Shown one piece after another: positions 1 to 7,093 of a stretch of 36,721 nucleotides of DNA. The notes under the pieces are model-generated. The model did no database searches, was not told where the DNA came from, and saw only the letters and a list, made by a program, of their open reading frames with translations. Origin of the DNA: a virus. Made by a program: the position numbers and the translations under genes. The stretch lies in the IMG/VR virus record IMGVR_UViG_3300046010_013454, positions 1 to 36,721 of that record. One strand, written 5' to 3'. Position 1 is the stretch's first letter. Each line of letters begins with the position of its first letter.

Positions 1-3
1 GAC

Positions 4-235
4 TGTAATTTATTAATCATTCTTAGATCTAATGAGACAGGCTGGGATGAATTGAGATCGGGCGGGATGATTGATTGCTAAAAGGTTTCGGGCGAATTGG
101 GGAATGCGATCTAAGTTGGGGGATTTTAGCTTTGAATTTAGATCGCTAAATTGAAAATGCAAAAAATGGTGATCGGGATTTTGATTTGCGAGAGGTGATT
201 TTGTTATTTTCATTTTTAGATCTAGTTTTTGAGAG
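4..235. repeat. Left end with candidate transposase-binding sites
   Basis: No gene is supported here. The stretch has TGTA at its outer edge, then repeated words: TTAGATCT (23-30), GGGATGA at 44-50 and again 20 bases on at 64-70, AATTGAGATC (50-59), AATTGAAAAT (149-158) and CATTTTTAGATCTAG (211-225). AATTGAGATC, AATTGAAAAT and CATTTTTAGATCTAG recur exactly at the right end. Mu ends contain several transposase sites spread over about 180 bp on the left, so the span is right. Which word is the true site is not known. Confidence 0.6.
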
Positions 236-240
236 ATGAA

Positions 241-270
241 AAAAAGCTGCTAATTTAGCAGCTTTTTTTT
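241..270. terminator. Bidirectional rho-independent terminator
   Basis: A perfect stem, GCTGC then TAATTTA then GCAGC, extended by flanking A-T pairs, has an A run on the left and eight T on the right. It can stop minus-strand transcription of the cargo operon that ends at 293. It can also stop host transcription entering from outside the left end. Confidence 0.8.
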
Positions 271-292
271 GTGTACAGTTTATGGATATTTT

Positions 293-856
293 TTATTTAA
301 TCCACCAATCTTTTGCGTGGATGAAGGGGATTTGGGCGTTGTGGGCGGCTTGCTCATCTTCGGGGCGATCGCCGATCATGATGGCTTCGTAATCGCTTAC
401 CCCTGCTGAGATGGTGATTGCCAGCTTGAGCATCCCTGATTCTGGCTTGCGGCATTTGCCGATGATTTCGCTGCTTGGGAAGCGGATAAGCCCTGTATTC
501 ACTACAAGATTTTCTTCTGTGATTTCGATGCGTGGGATGTGTGCTTCGCGGGTGATTTGCCAGCATCTTTCGCCTTTGAAATCAGGGCAGATAAGCCCAT
601 ATTCGATTTCGGGAAGGAGACTGAGGCAGTAATCCATTTCGGCGATCGCATCTTTTAAACTCTTGTGACCTGCGGCGACTCCGCCTTGGTTACTGGCGAT
701 CGCTAGGGTGTAACCTTCTGATACCAGCTTGGCGATCGCGGGTTGGACTCCATCAATGAGCTTTTGGTCGGTGGGGGATTGGACGAATGTGGCTCCTGAG
801 ACTGTCTCTGTGATGGTTCCGTCTTTGTCGATGATGGCGAGTTTAATCTTTTTCAT
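293..856 (-). CDS. HAD-superfamily (HAD-IIIA-like) phosphatase, cargo gene
   Basis: This 187-residue protein has the HAD signatures in order: DKDGT near the N-terminus (nucleophile Asp), SNQGG (motif II), CRKPESGML with the motif III lysine, and GDRPED (motif IV acidic pair, Mg binding). Spacing and length fit small cap-less HAD-IIIA enzymes such as sugar-bisphosphate or polynucleotide 3'-phosphatases; the substrate cannot be told. The ATG at 856 is chosen because DKDGT then falls close to the start as is usual. An upstream TTG at 898 would add 14 unlikely residues. The gene overlaps the preceding gene by 14 bases, so it is probably translationally coupled. It is not part of the Mu core and is best read as lysogenic cargo. 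Confidence 0.85.
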   Translation of the reverse strand: MKKIKLAIIDKDGTITETVSGATFVQSPTDQKLIDGVQPAIAKLVSEGYTLAIASNQGGVAAGHKSLKDAIAEMDYCLSLLPEIEYGLICPDFKGERCWQITREAHIPRIEITEENLVVNTGLIRFPSSEIIGKCRKPESGMLKLAITISAGVSDYEAIMIGDRPEDEQAAHNAQIPFIHAKDWWIK

Positions 857-1058
857 GGTTGGGATCTTTGTAAATTTGGATAAAAGTTCTGAGGGCAAAG
901 TTGAGCATGGCGGCTTTGGTTGGGAATCCGTATTGTTGCCAGTTTTTAAGCTCTTTGGCTAGATCGGCATCGCACCAAAAGCTTTCCATTTTTTTTGTAG
1001 GATCGGGGCTAGGCTTGCGACCTGCCCCTTTGGGATTGCGGGGGGTGGGGGCTGGCAT
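843..1058 (-). CDS. Small ribbon-helix-helix-like protein
   Basis: The 71-residue protein opens with a basic stretch containing GAGRKPSPDPTKKM, followed by a short strand (ESFWCDADLAKEL) and two helices. This is the layout of CopG/Arc-like DNA-binding proteins, whose N-termini often read AGRPK.DPTK. Its ATG overlaps the stop of the upstream gene (TAATG), and its own end overlaps the HAD gene, so the three form a tight minus-strand operon. It may autoregulate that operon, which is inference. The ribbon-helix-helix call rests on pattern only. Confidence 0.6.
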   Translation of the reverse strand: MPAPTPRNPKGAGRKPSPDPTKKMESFWCDADLAKELKNWQQYGFPTKAAMLNFALRTFIQIYKDPNHEKD

Positions 1059-1381
1059 TATTTTGTAAGTTCAAGGGCTTTTAAGGTTGCTTCGCAATCA
1101 CCAAACTCAGCAACAGACTCGGCTAAACACTCTGAAAAGGTCGGAATACTCATCTCAAAAGTTTCCCCTGTGTCGCTCACTTCAACGATTTCATCTAAGC
1201 CACAGGCTTGAATGCTTGAAGAGTCAAGAAAGAATCCGTCGTGAGTATGCTCGTAGCTAACTGAGCATACGCCATTTGGATATTCGTAAGCTTTAAATTG
1301 GTAAATCTGATCGCTCTCAGAAGGATCGTTTGCTGGAGTTTTTGCGGTGACTTCTAAGATTTTGACAATTAAAGTTTTCAT
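1058..1381 (-). CDS. Hypothetical acidic protein, first gene of left cargo operon
   Basis: I do not recognise this 107-residue protein. It starts MKTLIVKILEVTAKTP and is rich in Asp, Glu and Ser. The predicted structure is mixed strand and helix, without membrane segments or metal motifs. The ATG at 1381 is the only good start; the ribosome binding site is weak. It leads the operon continuing into the RHH-like and HAD genes (TAATG overlap). Upstream lie a perfect AT-rich inverted repeat (1465-1493) and a hairpin, so its promoter is probably within about 1390-1465. Confidence 0.6.
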   Translation of the reverse strand: MKTLIVKILEVTAKTPANDPSESDQIYQFKAYEYPNGVCSVSYEHTHDGFFLDSSSIQACGLDEIVEVSDTGETFEMSIPTFSECLAESVAEFGDCEATLKALELTK

Positions 1382-1464
1382 AGTGATAAAATCTTTTGTG
1401 TTAGTGGGTTTGAGTGAGGTTTGGGTGGCTGCCCTTGCCTCATGAATATTAGTATGGCATAGTA

Positions 1465-1493
1465 TTTTAATTAACGCAATACGTTAATTAAAA
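1465..1493. promoter_or_regulatory. Perfect AT-rich inverted repeat, candidate operator
   Basis: The arms TTTTAATTAACG and CGTTAATTAAAA are exact reverse complements, 12 bases each, around the 5-base centre CAATA. The site lies about 85 bases upstream of the minus-strand cargo operon start at 1381. There is no T run typical of a terminator, so an operator for the operon's own RHH-like protein is a reasonable guess. A promoter-proximal cruciform is the alternative. Confidence 0.55.
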
Positions 1494-1511
1494 TTATTTT
1501 ATTTTCATACA

Positions 1512-1548
1512 AAGAAAGGCGATCGCACCAACAGCGATCGCCTTTCTT
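1512..1548. terminator. HIP1-containing hairpin, likely bidirectional terminator
   Basis: Fifteen-base perfect arms, AAGAAAGGCGATCGC and its complement, enclose a 7-base loop ACCAACA. The 3' side on the plus strand runs into TTGTTGTTATT. The embedded GCGATCGC octamers are the cyanobacterial HIP1 signature. It would separate the cargo operon from anything reading through from the right. Confidence 0.6.
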
Positions 1549-1831
1549 GTTGTTATTCAATTTAAAAAAGTTCGGCGAGCTAGAATGCAGGCTCACTTTG
1601 CTAACCGCGAATCTACAAAGTAACTCCTAATAGACCTTGTTTGCAAGCACTCGCCACACTTGCAGTCCTTTGCATCCTTGGATACTACAGTATCACAACT
1701 TATGCGATCGCCTTACCTGTATATTGAGTTTTGGTTTTGCTTTTAAGGACTCAAATGCAATGCTGGTAATGAGTTGATGAAATGTAGGGGCGGTATTTGG
1801 GTTTGCTTTTAAGCACTTTAGGCAATCGCTA

Positions 1832-2212
1832 TTAGTTGAATTTTAGGGTTTTGACGATTGGCTCGGAGCCTTGGGTGATGGTGATTTCGTGTGTGCCGAT
1901 GTTGCAGGCTACTAGGTAGTTTGTGCCGTTGGGTATGGTGGTGGGTGTGACGATGGCTGGTTCTTTGCAGCGTGCGCCTGTGCCTCGGATGATGCCGATG
2001 AGTTGGGCTTCGGTGTAGGCGTTATGAGGGGTGATGGGTTTGGGAGCGGGTGGTTTGAATGCCCATGAGAATGGGGGTGGGCAAACGAAATCTTTGTTTG
2101 TGGCGCATTGGTAGGACATTACGCTGATGTAGACTATGGGCGTGACGATGCATATTATTAATGCCATGCCACCGAATTTGACTAATAATTCTTTTGAATA
2201 GTTGTTATTCAT
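1832..2212 (-). CDS. Hypothetical single-span membrane protein
   Basis: This 126-residue protein has a hydrophobic segment at about residues 10-32 and a Pro-rich linker (FKPPAPKPITPHN). A small predicted periplasmic or luminal domain with three cysteines follows. No family is recognised. The ATG overlaps the end of the tiny upstream gene on the same strand, suggesting coupling. A TM plus small outer domain in the lysogeny region would suit a superinfection-exclusion or other moron protein, but this is only position-based. It could also be a lysis accessory protein, as none is found elsewhere. Confidence 0.55.
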   Translation of the reverse strand: MNNNYSKELLVKFGGMALIICIVTPIVYISVMSYQCATNKDFVCPPPFSWAFKPPAPKPITPHNAYTEAQLIGIIRGTGARCKEPAIVTPTTIPNGTNYLVACNIGTHEITITQGSEPIVKTLKFN

Positions 2213-2354
2213 GGATAGATTGAATGGTTTTTAGGGTGCGTTTGACCTTTTGATTGTAGGGAAGATTGATCGCTAGGGACTCGATTAGGTACTTTAGATA
2301 GTCGTAATCGGTTTGTTTTATGGTGATGGTTTTAGGCTGATCTTGGGTAGTCAT
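2205..2354 (-). CDS. Small 49-residue hypothetical protein
   Basis: This short reading frame begins MTTQDQPKTITIKQTDYDY and ends KTIQSIHE. It has an ATG at 2354 and a TAA that overlaps the start of the membrane-protein gene by 8 bases. The overlap, the plausible amphipathic composition (Lys, Tyr, Leu) and its fit in the minus-strand gene chain support it as real. Its start lies just before the first copy of the GGGATC array, so its promoter must lie in or beyond the array. Function is unknown. Confidence 0.55.
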   Translation of the reverse strand: MTTQDQPKTITIKQTDYDYLKYLIESLAINLPYNQKVKRTLKTIQSIHE

Positions 2355-2356
2355 GG

Positions 2357-2568
2357 AAGTGGGATCTTTTTGGAAGTGGGATCAAAAAAGAACTGGGATC
2401 GGGAAGTGGGATCTTTTAGGAGATCCCAGTTAATAAGTGGGATCTGGGATCTAAGTGGGATCTGGCTTATAGGCTTGCGCTATCTATGCTTGAGTGTTCT
2501 TTCGCTTTGTACTTCGATCCCACTTCTGTAAGTAACTGGGATCGAAGTGGGATCGAGTAAGTGGGATC
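2357..2568. repeat. Array of twelve AA(G/C)TGGGATC sites, candidate transposition enhancer/operator
   Basis: Copies of the ten-base word AAGTGGGATC or AACTGGGATC start at 2357, 2374, 2391, 2404, 2435, 2453, 2534, 2545 and 2559. A variant with CTGGGATC lies at 2442-2451. Inverted copies are GATCCCAGTT (2422-2431) and GATCCCACTT (2516-2525). Spacings are irregular, from 11 to 18 in the dense parts, so it is not a CRISPR. In Mu, the internal activation sequence and operators lie near the repressor gene and are bound by both MuA and the repressor. Position and clustering match that role. Every copy contains GATC. The right part overlaps the repressor's 3' coding end. Confidence 0.7.
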
Positions 2569-2817
2569 TAAATATATATCCTCTAAATTTTCTGGCATTT
2601 CGATTTCCTCGCTTACCAAGGACAAAAACATATGCCTAGCATCAGATGGCAGTGCTTTAAGTATCTTGATGAGGTTTGATGCTTTTAGGTCTCTATTGTT
2701 GTTTCGATAGCGGGAAATTGTCTCAGGATTCACTCCGCTTGCGGCTGCAATTGATTTCGCTTCTAAATCAAAGAAACGAAACACGAAATCCAATGCAGAA
2801 CCTTCACTCATAACCAT
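2467..2817 (-). CDS. Phage repressor, XRE-type helix-turn-helix
   Basis: The protein has 116 residues with a helix-turn-helix at about 18-45 (AKSIAAASGVNPETISRYRN), the lambda-Cro/XRE pattern. It is divergent from the Ner-like gene and transposase, the place of the Mu c repressor, and should hold the lysogenic state. It differs from Mu c, whose N-terminal domain resembles that of MuA. Its C-terminus is read through four of the GGGATC repeats (2516-2568), so the last 34 or so residues may be repeat-derived. ATG at 2817 or 2811 are both possible (AAGG lies just upstream). Likely binding sites are the TTGAC-N6-GTCAA palindromes at 2831 and 2921. Confidence 0.8.
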   Translation of the reverse strand: MVMSEGSALDFVFRFFDLEAKSIAAASGVNPETISRYRNNNRDLKASNLIKILKALPSDARHMFLSLVSEEIEMPENLEDIYLDPTYSIPLRSQLLTEVGSKYKAKEHSSIDSASL

Positions 2818-2830
2818 TTGCCTTTGTCTT

Positions 2831-2936
2831 TTGACTAATAAGTCAACTTTATGTTTTTAGCATAGACTACACTCTTTGTTATTTAGTTGCATCTTTCGTC
2901 AAATGATTGCGCTTTAGTGATTGACTTACCCGTCAA
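2831..2936. promoter_or_regulatory. Paired operators TTGAC-N6-GTCAA in the divergent switch region
   Basis: TTGACTAATAAGTCAA (2831-2846) and TTGACTTACCCGTCAA (2921-2936) share five-base arms and a six-base centre; their centres are 90 bases apart. A weaker third copy, TTGCATCTTTCGTCAA, lies at 2887-2902. They sit between the repressor and Ner-like starts, one next to each gene. They are expected to be bound by one or both of these HTH proteins, possibly with looping. The sites are seen; the binder is inferred. Confidence 0.75.
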
Positions 2937-2949
2937 CTGTATGTACTAT
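2921..2949 (+). promoter_or_regulatory. Early promoter candidate
   Basis: TTGACT (2921-2926), a 17-base spacer and TACTAT (2944-2949) form a plausible sigma-70-type promoter about 27 bases before the Ner-like ATG. The -35 box is the left arm of the operator at 2921-2936, so a bound repressor would block polymerase directly. Confidence 0.65.
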
Positions 2950-2976
2950 ATGTTTAGTGAATGACGGCTGTAAAAA

Positions 2977-3207
2977 ATGACGATAAGTGAATTTTTAACT
3001 GAGCCGCTCTCGGAAATCGCGAAAACAACTGGCGTAAATAAAAGCCAATGGTGTCGCTACTTTAAAGGGCAGCCATTTACGACAAACACTTTAGATCGTG
3101 CTGCTCAAAAGCTGAATATGGCTCCTCATGAGTTGTTTCTTGCGATTGAGAAGCGGCGCGAACTTGCCAAAGGTGGGCGTTATGCACCTAGAAGGGTGGC
3201 AGCATGA
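2977..3207 (+). CDS. Ner/Cro-like helix-turn-helix regulator
   Basis: This 76-residue protein has a compact HTH, with LSEIAKTTGVNKSQWCRYFK at about residues 10-30, followed by helices and a basic tail (RRELAKGGRYAPRR). It is the first early gene, just before the transposase, where Mu places ner. Ner lowers early and repressor transcription once lytic growth begins. Its TGA overlaps the transposase ATG (ATGA), so translation is coupled. It is similar in size to Mu Ner (75 residues), but the fold here looks XRE-like. It could instead be an excision or activator protein. Confidence 0.75.
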   Translation: MTISEFLTEPLSEIAKTTGVNKSQWCRYFKGQPFTTNTLDRAAQKLNMAPHELFLAIEKRRELAKGGRYAPRRVAA

Positions 3208-5465
3208 GCGAATGGTTTAGCGCTTCCGAGTTGGCTGGATTGCCATCAATGCCAAAGTCCAAAAGACTTGTAAATTTGATGGATAAAACGGGCTGGATCT
3301 CTCGCCCAAAACAAGGTAGAGGGGGTGGTATTGAATACCACATTTCCTCTCTGCCTGAAGAAACAAAGGCTTTTTTGGCTGATAAGTTTGGCGATCGCGC
3401 CGAATTGTCCACAATTGTGGAGGATTTCAAACCAGCTACTGACCTTGAAGTGGTTGAACTCAATAAAGTCCAGAGGTTGGTTGATGAGCTTATTGCTGCT
3501 GACCATGTTGTTGACGGTAACAAAAACGCTGACGACAAGACTTTTGAGATGCCAGTTGAGAGCGATAAGAGTACGGCGGTAACGCTTGCTCGGCTTAAGG
3601 TTGTGCAGATGGCTCAAAATTACCTGATGGATCGTAAGGCGATTAGCCCCAAGGTTAAGAAGGTGGCTTGTTATGAAGAGTTTGCAGAGAAGGTTGAAGC
3701 GGGTGAGATCGAGCTTCCTGAGTTCGTGCGAATCGGGCTAACTACCGCTCAAGGCAAACTCAAATTATCTCGCGCTTCCCTCACTAATTGGGAAGGGCAA
3801 AGCCTTAAAGAACTAGCCCCAAAGCATCAAGGCAAAGAATCTTTTTTTGATTTGCGCCCTGACTATGCGATCGCTGCTGAAGCTGTATCGCGTGAGTTCG
3901 GGGCGGCTGCGAAGATTTTGCAACATGCCTTTGAGAGCGGATTGATTAAGGAGCATTTCGGACTTGAGGAATGCCCAACCTATAGCCAGATCGTTTGCTG
4001 GCTGAAGAAGCAAGAAGAGACTAACAAACAGCGTCAACGTGCCTTTAGGACTGGCGACAAGTCGGTTTTACTGCCTGCACTTGGCTCCTATTCCAGAGGT
4101 TTATTACCTAACCAGAAATGGGAGATCGACAGTACCAAAGCCGATCTTGCTACTAAGAAAGAAAATGTGGTTTGGCTTTCGAGTCCCTTTGGTGAAGCAC
4201 CTGTAAGGGCTTCGCTAGTGGCTTGCATTGATGTTGCTACTCGCATGGTGAAAGTGCTGGTAAGACCAACATCTAATAGTGAGGCTCTGTGCCTTGTGTT
4301 GGCTGAGTGTGTGAAGGATTGGGGCTTACCTAAGTTAGTGAAGACTGACAACGGGAAAGACTACATCTCGAAGCATGTGAAGGGCTTCCTAACGGCGATG
4401 GGCATTGAGCAGAAATGCTGTGTTGTTCGCCAGCCTTGGGAGAAGCCACACATTGAAAGATTCATGCGAACTTTGCAACATTCGGCTGAGTGGCAAATGC
4501 TGCCTTGGAGTACTGGGCATAGCGTTGCAATGCAACAGGCTCTACGCAAGCGGCGCGATGGTGACTTGGTTTTACCTTGGACGATCGCTGAGTTTCAAGG
4601 CTGGATCGATAAGTGGGTGGATAGTTACCACTCGCGAGTCCATGAAGGCTTAGGGATATCACCGATGGCAAGGCTGGCAAGCTTTCGGGCTGATGGGTTT
4701 GTGGCTTTGATGCCTAAGAATCTCGAAGAAACACTGCTATTCGCAATGATGCGAGAGGACACTGTAACCGTGAATAAAGGAGGGATTAGCTATCAGGGGC
4801 GGCTTTATGTGGCTACGGAATTGATTTCTCACTTTGGTGAGAAGTTGGCAATCCGTATCGATCCTGATGATGTAAATCAGATTTTGGTGTATTCAACCAC
4901 CAATCTGAGCAAAGCTCAATTTATCTGCAAAGCCAAGTGGGATTTGGCTCTCACTACTGAAGAGCAAGCAAGGATCGCTAGTGCGAAACCTGTGGCAAAT
5001 CAGTTGCTGCAAGAGCGAGAAAAGGCTGTTAAGGATGGCGTTCGCAAAATCAAGAAGGAGATTGAGAAACATCCTGAAAGGTTGATTAGAGGTGGTGGTG
5101 TTGCGGCGCTCAAATCCGTACAGGAAGTTGAGTTAACCAATGCCAATCTCATCAAGCAAATTGATGCGGCGGCAAATATGCCTGTGGTGAATACTGATGC
5201 ACCTGAGATGCAAGCTAAGCGCCAAGAATGGCTTGATATGCAAGCTAAGAAGGATGCTGAGAAGCCTGTGGTTGAAGAGGTTCGGAGTGGTCGCGATTGG
5301 TTGCGTATTTGGCAAATGAGCGATCGCCCAATTAACGAGACTGAATGGCTTTTGCAAACCATCGATCTTGGTGGCTATGGCGGATTTGTAGCGATGGTGG
5401 TGAATCTGCCACTTGAGCAAATGCGCGAAATGCTAAATCAGGAATTACGCGATCGGGTGGCGTGA
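3204..5465 (+). CDS. muA: MuA-type DDE transposase
   Basis: This 753-residue protein (Mu A has 663) catalyses strand cleavage and transfer for integration and replicative transposition. The N-terminal winged helix (about 5-62, FSASELAGLPSMP onward) is the type that binds the internal enhancer. A central helical region (about 120-290) should bind the ends. The RNase H-like core has D309 (WEIDSTKAD), D382 (VKTDNGKDY) and E418 (KPHIERF), which gives an exact D-x35-E spacing. A beta-barrel-like region follows (about 510-600), then a charged tail expected to contact the MuB-like ATPase and ClpX. The start overlaps the Ner-like stop. All catalytic residues are present, so the enzyme looks active. 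Confidence 0.96.
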   Translation: MSEWFSASELAGLPSMPKSKRLVNLMDKTGWISRPKQGRGGGIEYHISSLPEETKAFLADKFGDRAELSTIVEDFKPATDLEVVELNKVQRLVDELIAADHVVDGNKNADDKTFEMPVESDKSTAVTLARLKVVQMAQNYLMDRKAISPKVKKVACYEEFAEKVEAGEIELPEFVRIGLTTAQGKLKLSRASLTNWEGQSLKELAPKHQGKESFFDLRPDYAIAAEAVSREFGAAAKILQHAFESGLIKEHFGLEECPTYSQIVCWLKKQEETNKQRQRAFRTGDKSVLLPALGSYSRGLLPNQKWEIDSTKADLATKKENVVWLSSPFGEAPVRASLVACIDVATRMVKVLVRPTSNSEALCLVLAECVKDWGLPKLVKTDNGKDYISKHVKGFLTAMGIEQKCCVVRQPWEKPHIERFMRTLQHSAEWQMLPWSTGHSVAMQQALRKRRDGDLVLPWTIAEFQGWIDKWVDSYHSRVHEGLGISPMARLASFRADGFVALMPKNLEETLLFAMMREDTVTVNKGGISYQGRLYVATELISHFGEKLAIRIDPDDVNQILVYSTTNLSKAQFICKAKWDLALTTEEQARIASAKPVANQLLQEREKAVKDGVRKIKKEIEKHPERLIRGGGVAALKSVQEVELTNANLIKQIDAAANMPVVNTDAPEMQAKRQEWLDMQAKKDAEKPVVEEVRSGRDWLRIWQMSDRPINETEWLLQTIDLGGYGGFVAMVVNLPLEQMREMLNQELRDRVA

Positions 5466-5487
5466 GCATCCGTGCTGAAAAGCAAAA

Positions 5488-5510
5488 GGACTGGCGGTGA
5501 GCGCCAATCC
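5488..5510 (+). other. Hairpin between transposase and ATPase genes
   Basis: GGACTGGCG and CGCCAATCC form a nine-position stem with one mismatch around the loop GTGAG. It lies in the 88-base gap between the two transposition genes. No T run follows, so it may be an mRNA processing or stability element setting the A:B ratio rather than a terminator. Confidence 0.4.
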
Positions 5511-5553
5511 CTTCGAGTACTGAGTCAATTAGTAATGGAATTATATACCCAAA

Positions 5554-6234
5554 ATGAAAACTAATGTCGCGATGACTTTCAATTTGCTGGAGTTCTTGGG
5601 GGCGATCGATACCCTCAAGGATCGCAAAGAACGGATTTTAGTTGCATCTGGTAGAGCTGGATTTGGTAAGACCACGATGATGGTTTTTGCGGCGAATCGG
5701 CATGGTGGTGCAGTGATTACTGCAAACGCTTCTTGGACTGTGAAATGGATGCTGAGTGATATTTGCACCCAGCTAAGCATCCAGCGCTCTGAATCGGTGC
5801 AAAAGATGTATGAAAGCATCGTTGCTCAACTCAAAGTCAGTCAAAAAACTTTGTTTCTGGATGAAGCAAATCTCTTGGTGGAAGGTCGTGATTTTAAATC
5901 GATCTTGACCATCTTGAGCATGATTTATCGCATCCATGATGACGCTGAGATCGGCGTTGTATTCCTTGGTCTAGAGCGCTTTCCTCAATACATTGAGGCG
6001 AGAGCAAAGCAATCCGATAGTATTCGCGCCTTCGATCAGCGTTGTGTTCGCAAGATTGCCTTTAGGGACTGTGGGTTTGAGGATGCGCGATTGATTGCGG
6101 ATGCAAGGTTGGAAGTGCCAATTTCTGATGAGCAATTATCGGCAATTTGCGCCAAGACTGAGGGCAATATTCGCAACCTCATCACCCATTTGACCGATTT
6201 CGAGCGTGTTGAAAAGTCAAAAATCAGGAAATAG
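5554..6234 (+). CDS. muB: MuB-type AAA+ target-capture ATPase
   Basis: The 226-residue ATPase has Walker A GRAGFGKTT (residues 33-41) and Walker B TLFLDEA (99-105). The core resembles the AAA_22-like fold of MuB and TniB/TnsC proteins. Its role would be to bind target DNA with ATP, deliver it to the transposase and give target immunity. Mu B has 312 residues with an N-terminal HTH domain that is missing here, so this is a short form closer to TniB/IstB-like relatives. The downstream winged-helix genes could supply DNA-binding functions. It lies in the operon just after the transposase, separated by 88 bases with a hairpin. Confidence 0.92.
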   Translation: MKTNVAMTFNLLEFLGAIDTLKDRKERILVASGRAGFGKTTMMVFAANRHGGAVITANASWTVKWMLSDICTQLSIQRSESVQKMYESIVAQLKVSQKTLFLDEANLLVEGRDFKSILTILSMIYRIHDDAEIGVVFLGLERFPQYIEARAKQSDSIRAFDQRCVRKIAFRDCGFEDARLIADARLEVPISDEQLSAICAKTEGNIRNLITHLTDFERVEKSKIRK

Positions 6235-6236
6235 CT

Positions 6237-6842
6237 ATGGCCCTAAAACAGTTTGAGAGACAAAAGGTTTGGTGTGCGATGCGATCGCTGAAAAGTTTCT
6301 CGGTATCGCAGGTGGTAGAGCGCTGTAATCAGGTTCCTGAATCGGTGAAGATCTCTGACCTCGATGCTACGGAAACTAGGCACTATATCTGGGCTTTGCG
6401 CCGCTATGGGTATTTGACCTGGCAAAAGCAGGATAAGGACAACACCGAATTTACTCTGATTCGGGATACGGGCGGTAATGCGCCTTCCACTCATGCGAGT
6501 GGCTTGAAGGATCACAACATTGGGGCGGTTGATGACGCTTCTCAGAGGATTTGGAATGCTATCTGCATTTTGGCTTCTTGGGATTTGCCTCAATTGGCTA
6601 GTGTTTCCCAATCAAACCTAGGTACAGCATCTCGCTATACACGTCTTTTAGTCGGGTCTGCGTATGCGAGATGTGAGCCAAGGAATGTGCGGATCGTGGG
6701 AACGCGCAATCGTTATCAATTATTACTCAAGACTGGGGCGATCGCGCCTTTGTTCCTTGAGGATGGCTCGGTATTTGATTCAAATCTTTTTCTGCAAGAG
6801 CTTTGGGCTTTATCTAAGAAATCTAAGAGGGTAAGAGCATGA
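6237..6842 (+). CDS. Tandem winged-helix protein, early operon
   Basis: The 201-residue protein seems to have two winged-helix units. The first is about residues 5-75, with a recognition helix followed by YGYLTWQKQDKDNTEFTLIR. The second is about 100-170, ending in VGTRNRYQLL. The wing pattern is a helix, then a Gly, then two strands ending in Y.L or F.L. It begins two bases after the ATPase stop, so the two are coupled. Since the ATPase lacks MuB's HTH domain, this protein might partner it, but that is speculation. The family is not recognised. Confidence 0.6.
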   Translation: MALKQFERQKVWCAMRSLKSFSVSQVVERCNQVPESVKISDLDATETRHYIWALRRYGYLTWQKQDKDNTEFTLIRDTGGNAPSTHASGLKDHNIGAVDDASQRIWNAICILASWDLPQLASVSQSNLGTASRYTRLLVGSAYARCEPRNVRIVGTRNRYQLLLKTGAIAPLFLEDGSVFDSNLFLQELWALSKKSKRVRA

Positions 6843-7093
6843 CTTTAGATCTGATGGATGGGGTTAAAAACTGTGTGCTGGCGGTGCTGAGAGAGCAAAA
6901 GGCTTGCACGATCGCATGGCTTAAGGTGGCGACTTTTCTTGGTGAAGTGCCTGTTCAAAGTGCAATTCGCGCTTTGGAAAATGACGGTGCGATCGAGCAT
7001 GGCTATCTGACTGACGATGGCGACTGGCTTGAAGATTTTTACGCCGATGAGCATGACCATTTTCCGATTGATGCTTGGAGGATTGCCAAGTGA
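6839..7093 (+). CDS. Small winged-helix-like protein
   Basis: This 84-residue acidic protein overlaps its neighbour by ATGA. Residues 8-55 (VKNCVLAVLREQKACTIAWL to AIRALENDGAIEHG) follow a winged-helix pattern with a helix, a turn, a recognition helix and a short wing. The C-terminus is strongly acidic (DDGDWLEDFYADEHDHF). It belongs to the run of small early proteins after the ATPase. A DNA-mimic or regulator role is possible, but nothing fixes it. Confidence 0.6.
   Translation: MTLDLMDGVKNCVLAVLREQKACTIAWLKVATFLGEVPVQSAIRALENDGAIEHGYLTDDGDWLEDFYADEHDHFPIDAWRIAK

Larger units (their letters stand above)
1382..1831. other. Intergenic region, about 450 bases, no supported gene
   Basis: Both strands are broken by stops. 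The stretch holds an AT-rich perfect inverted repeat (1465-1493) and a HIP1-containing hairpin (1512-1548). It also has two similar words, GTTTTGCTTTTAAG near 1734 and GTTTGCTTTTAAG near 1801. A minus-strand frame ending near 1602 contains CKCGEC, which looks like a metal knuckle, but no ATG, GTG or TTG lies between it and the upstream stop. It may be a gene remnant. I see no tRNA. Confidence 0.5.

Noticed and set aside
13-213. Minus-strand 66-residue frame at the left end
   Set aside because: It lies across the repeated transposase-site words, has no ribosome site and its composition follows the repeats.
1560-1700. tRNA or structured RNA
   Set aside because: Short CTTTG/CAAAG pairing is seen but no cloverleaf or T-loop sequence.
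1600-1720. Cysteine-rich minus-strand peptide with CKCGEC
   Set aside because: There is a stop just upstream and no start codon in frame; at most a remnant.
2357-2568. CRISPR array
   Set aside because: The repeated word is only about 10 bases, occurs in both orientations, and the intervals are irregular and too short to be spacers.
3188-3617. Several minus-strand frames over the transposase start
   Set aside because: The transposase N-terminus is clearly coding on the plus strand; the antisense frames have no motifs.
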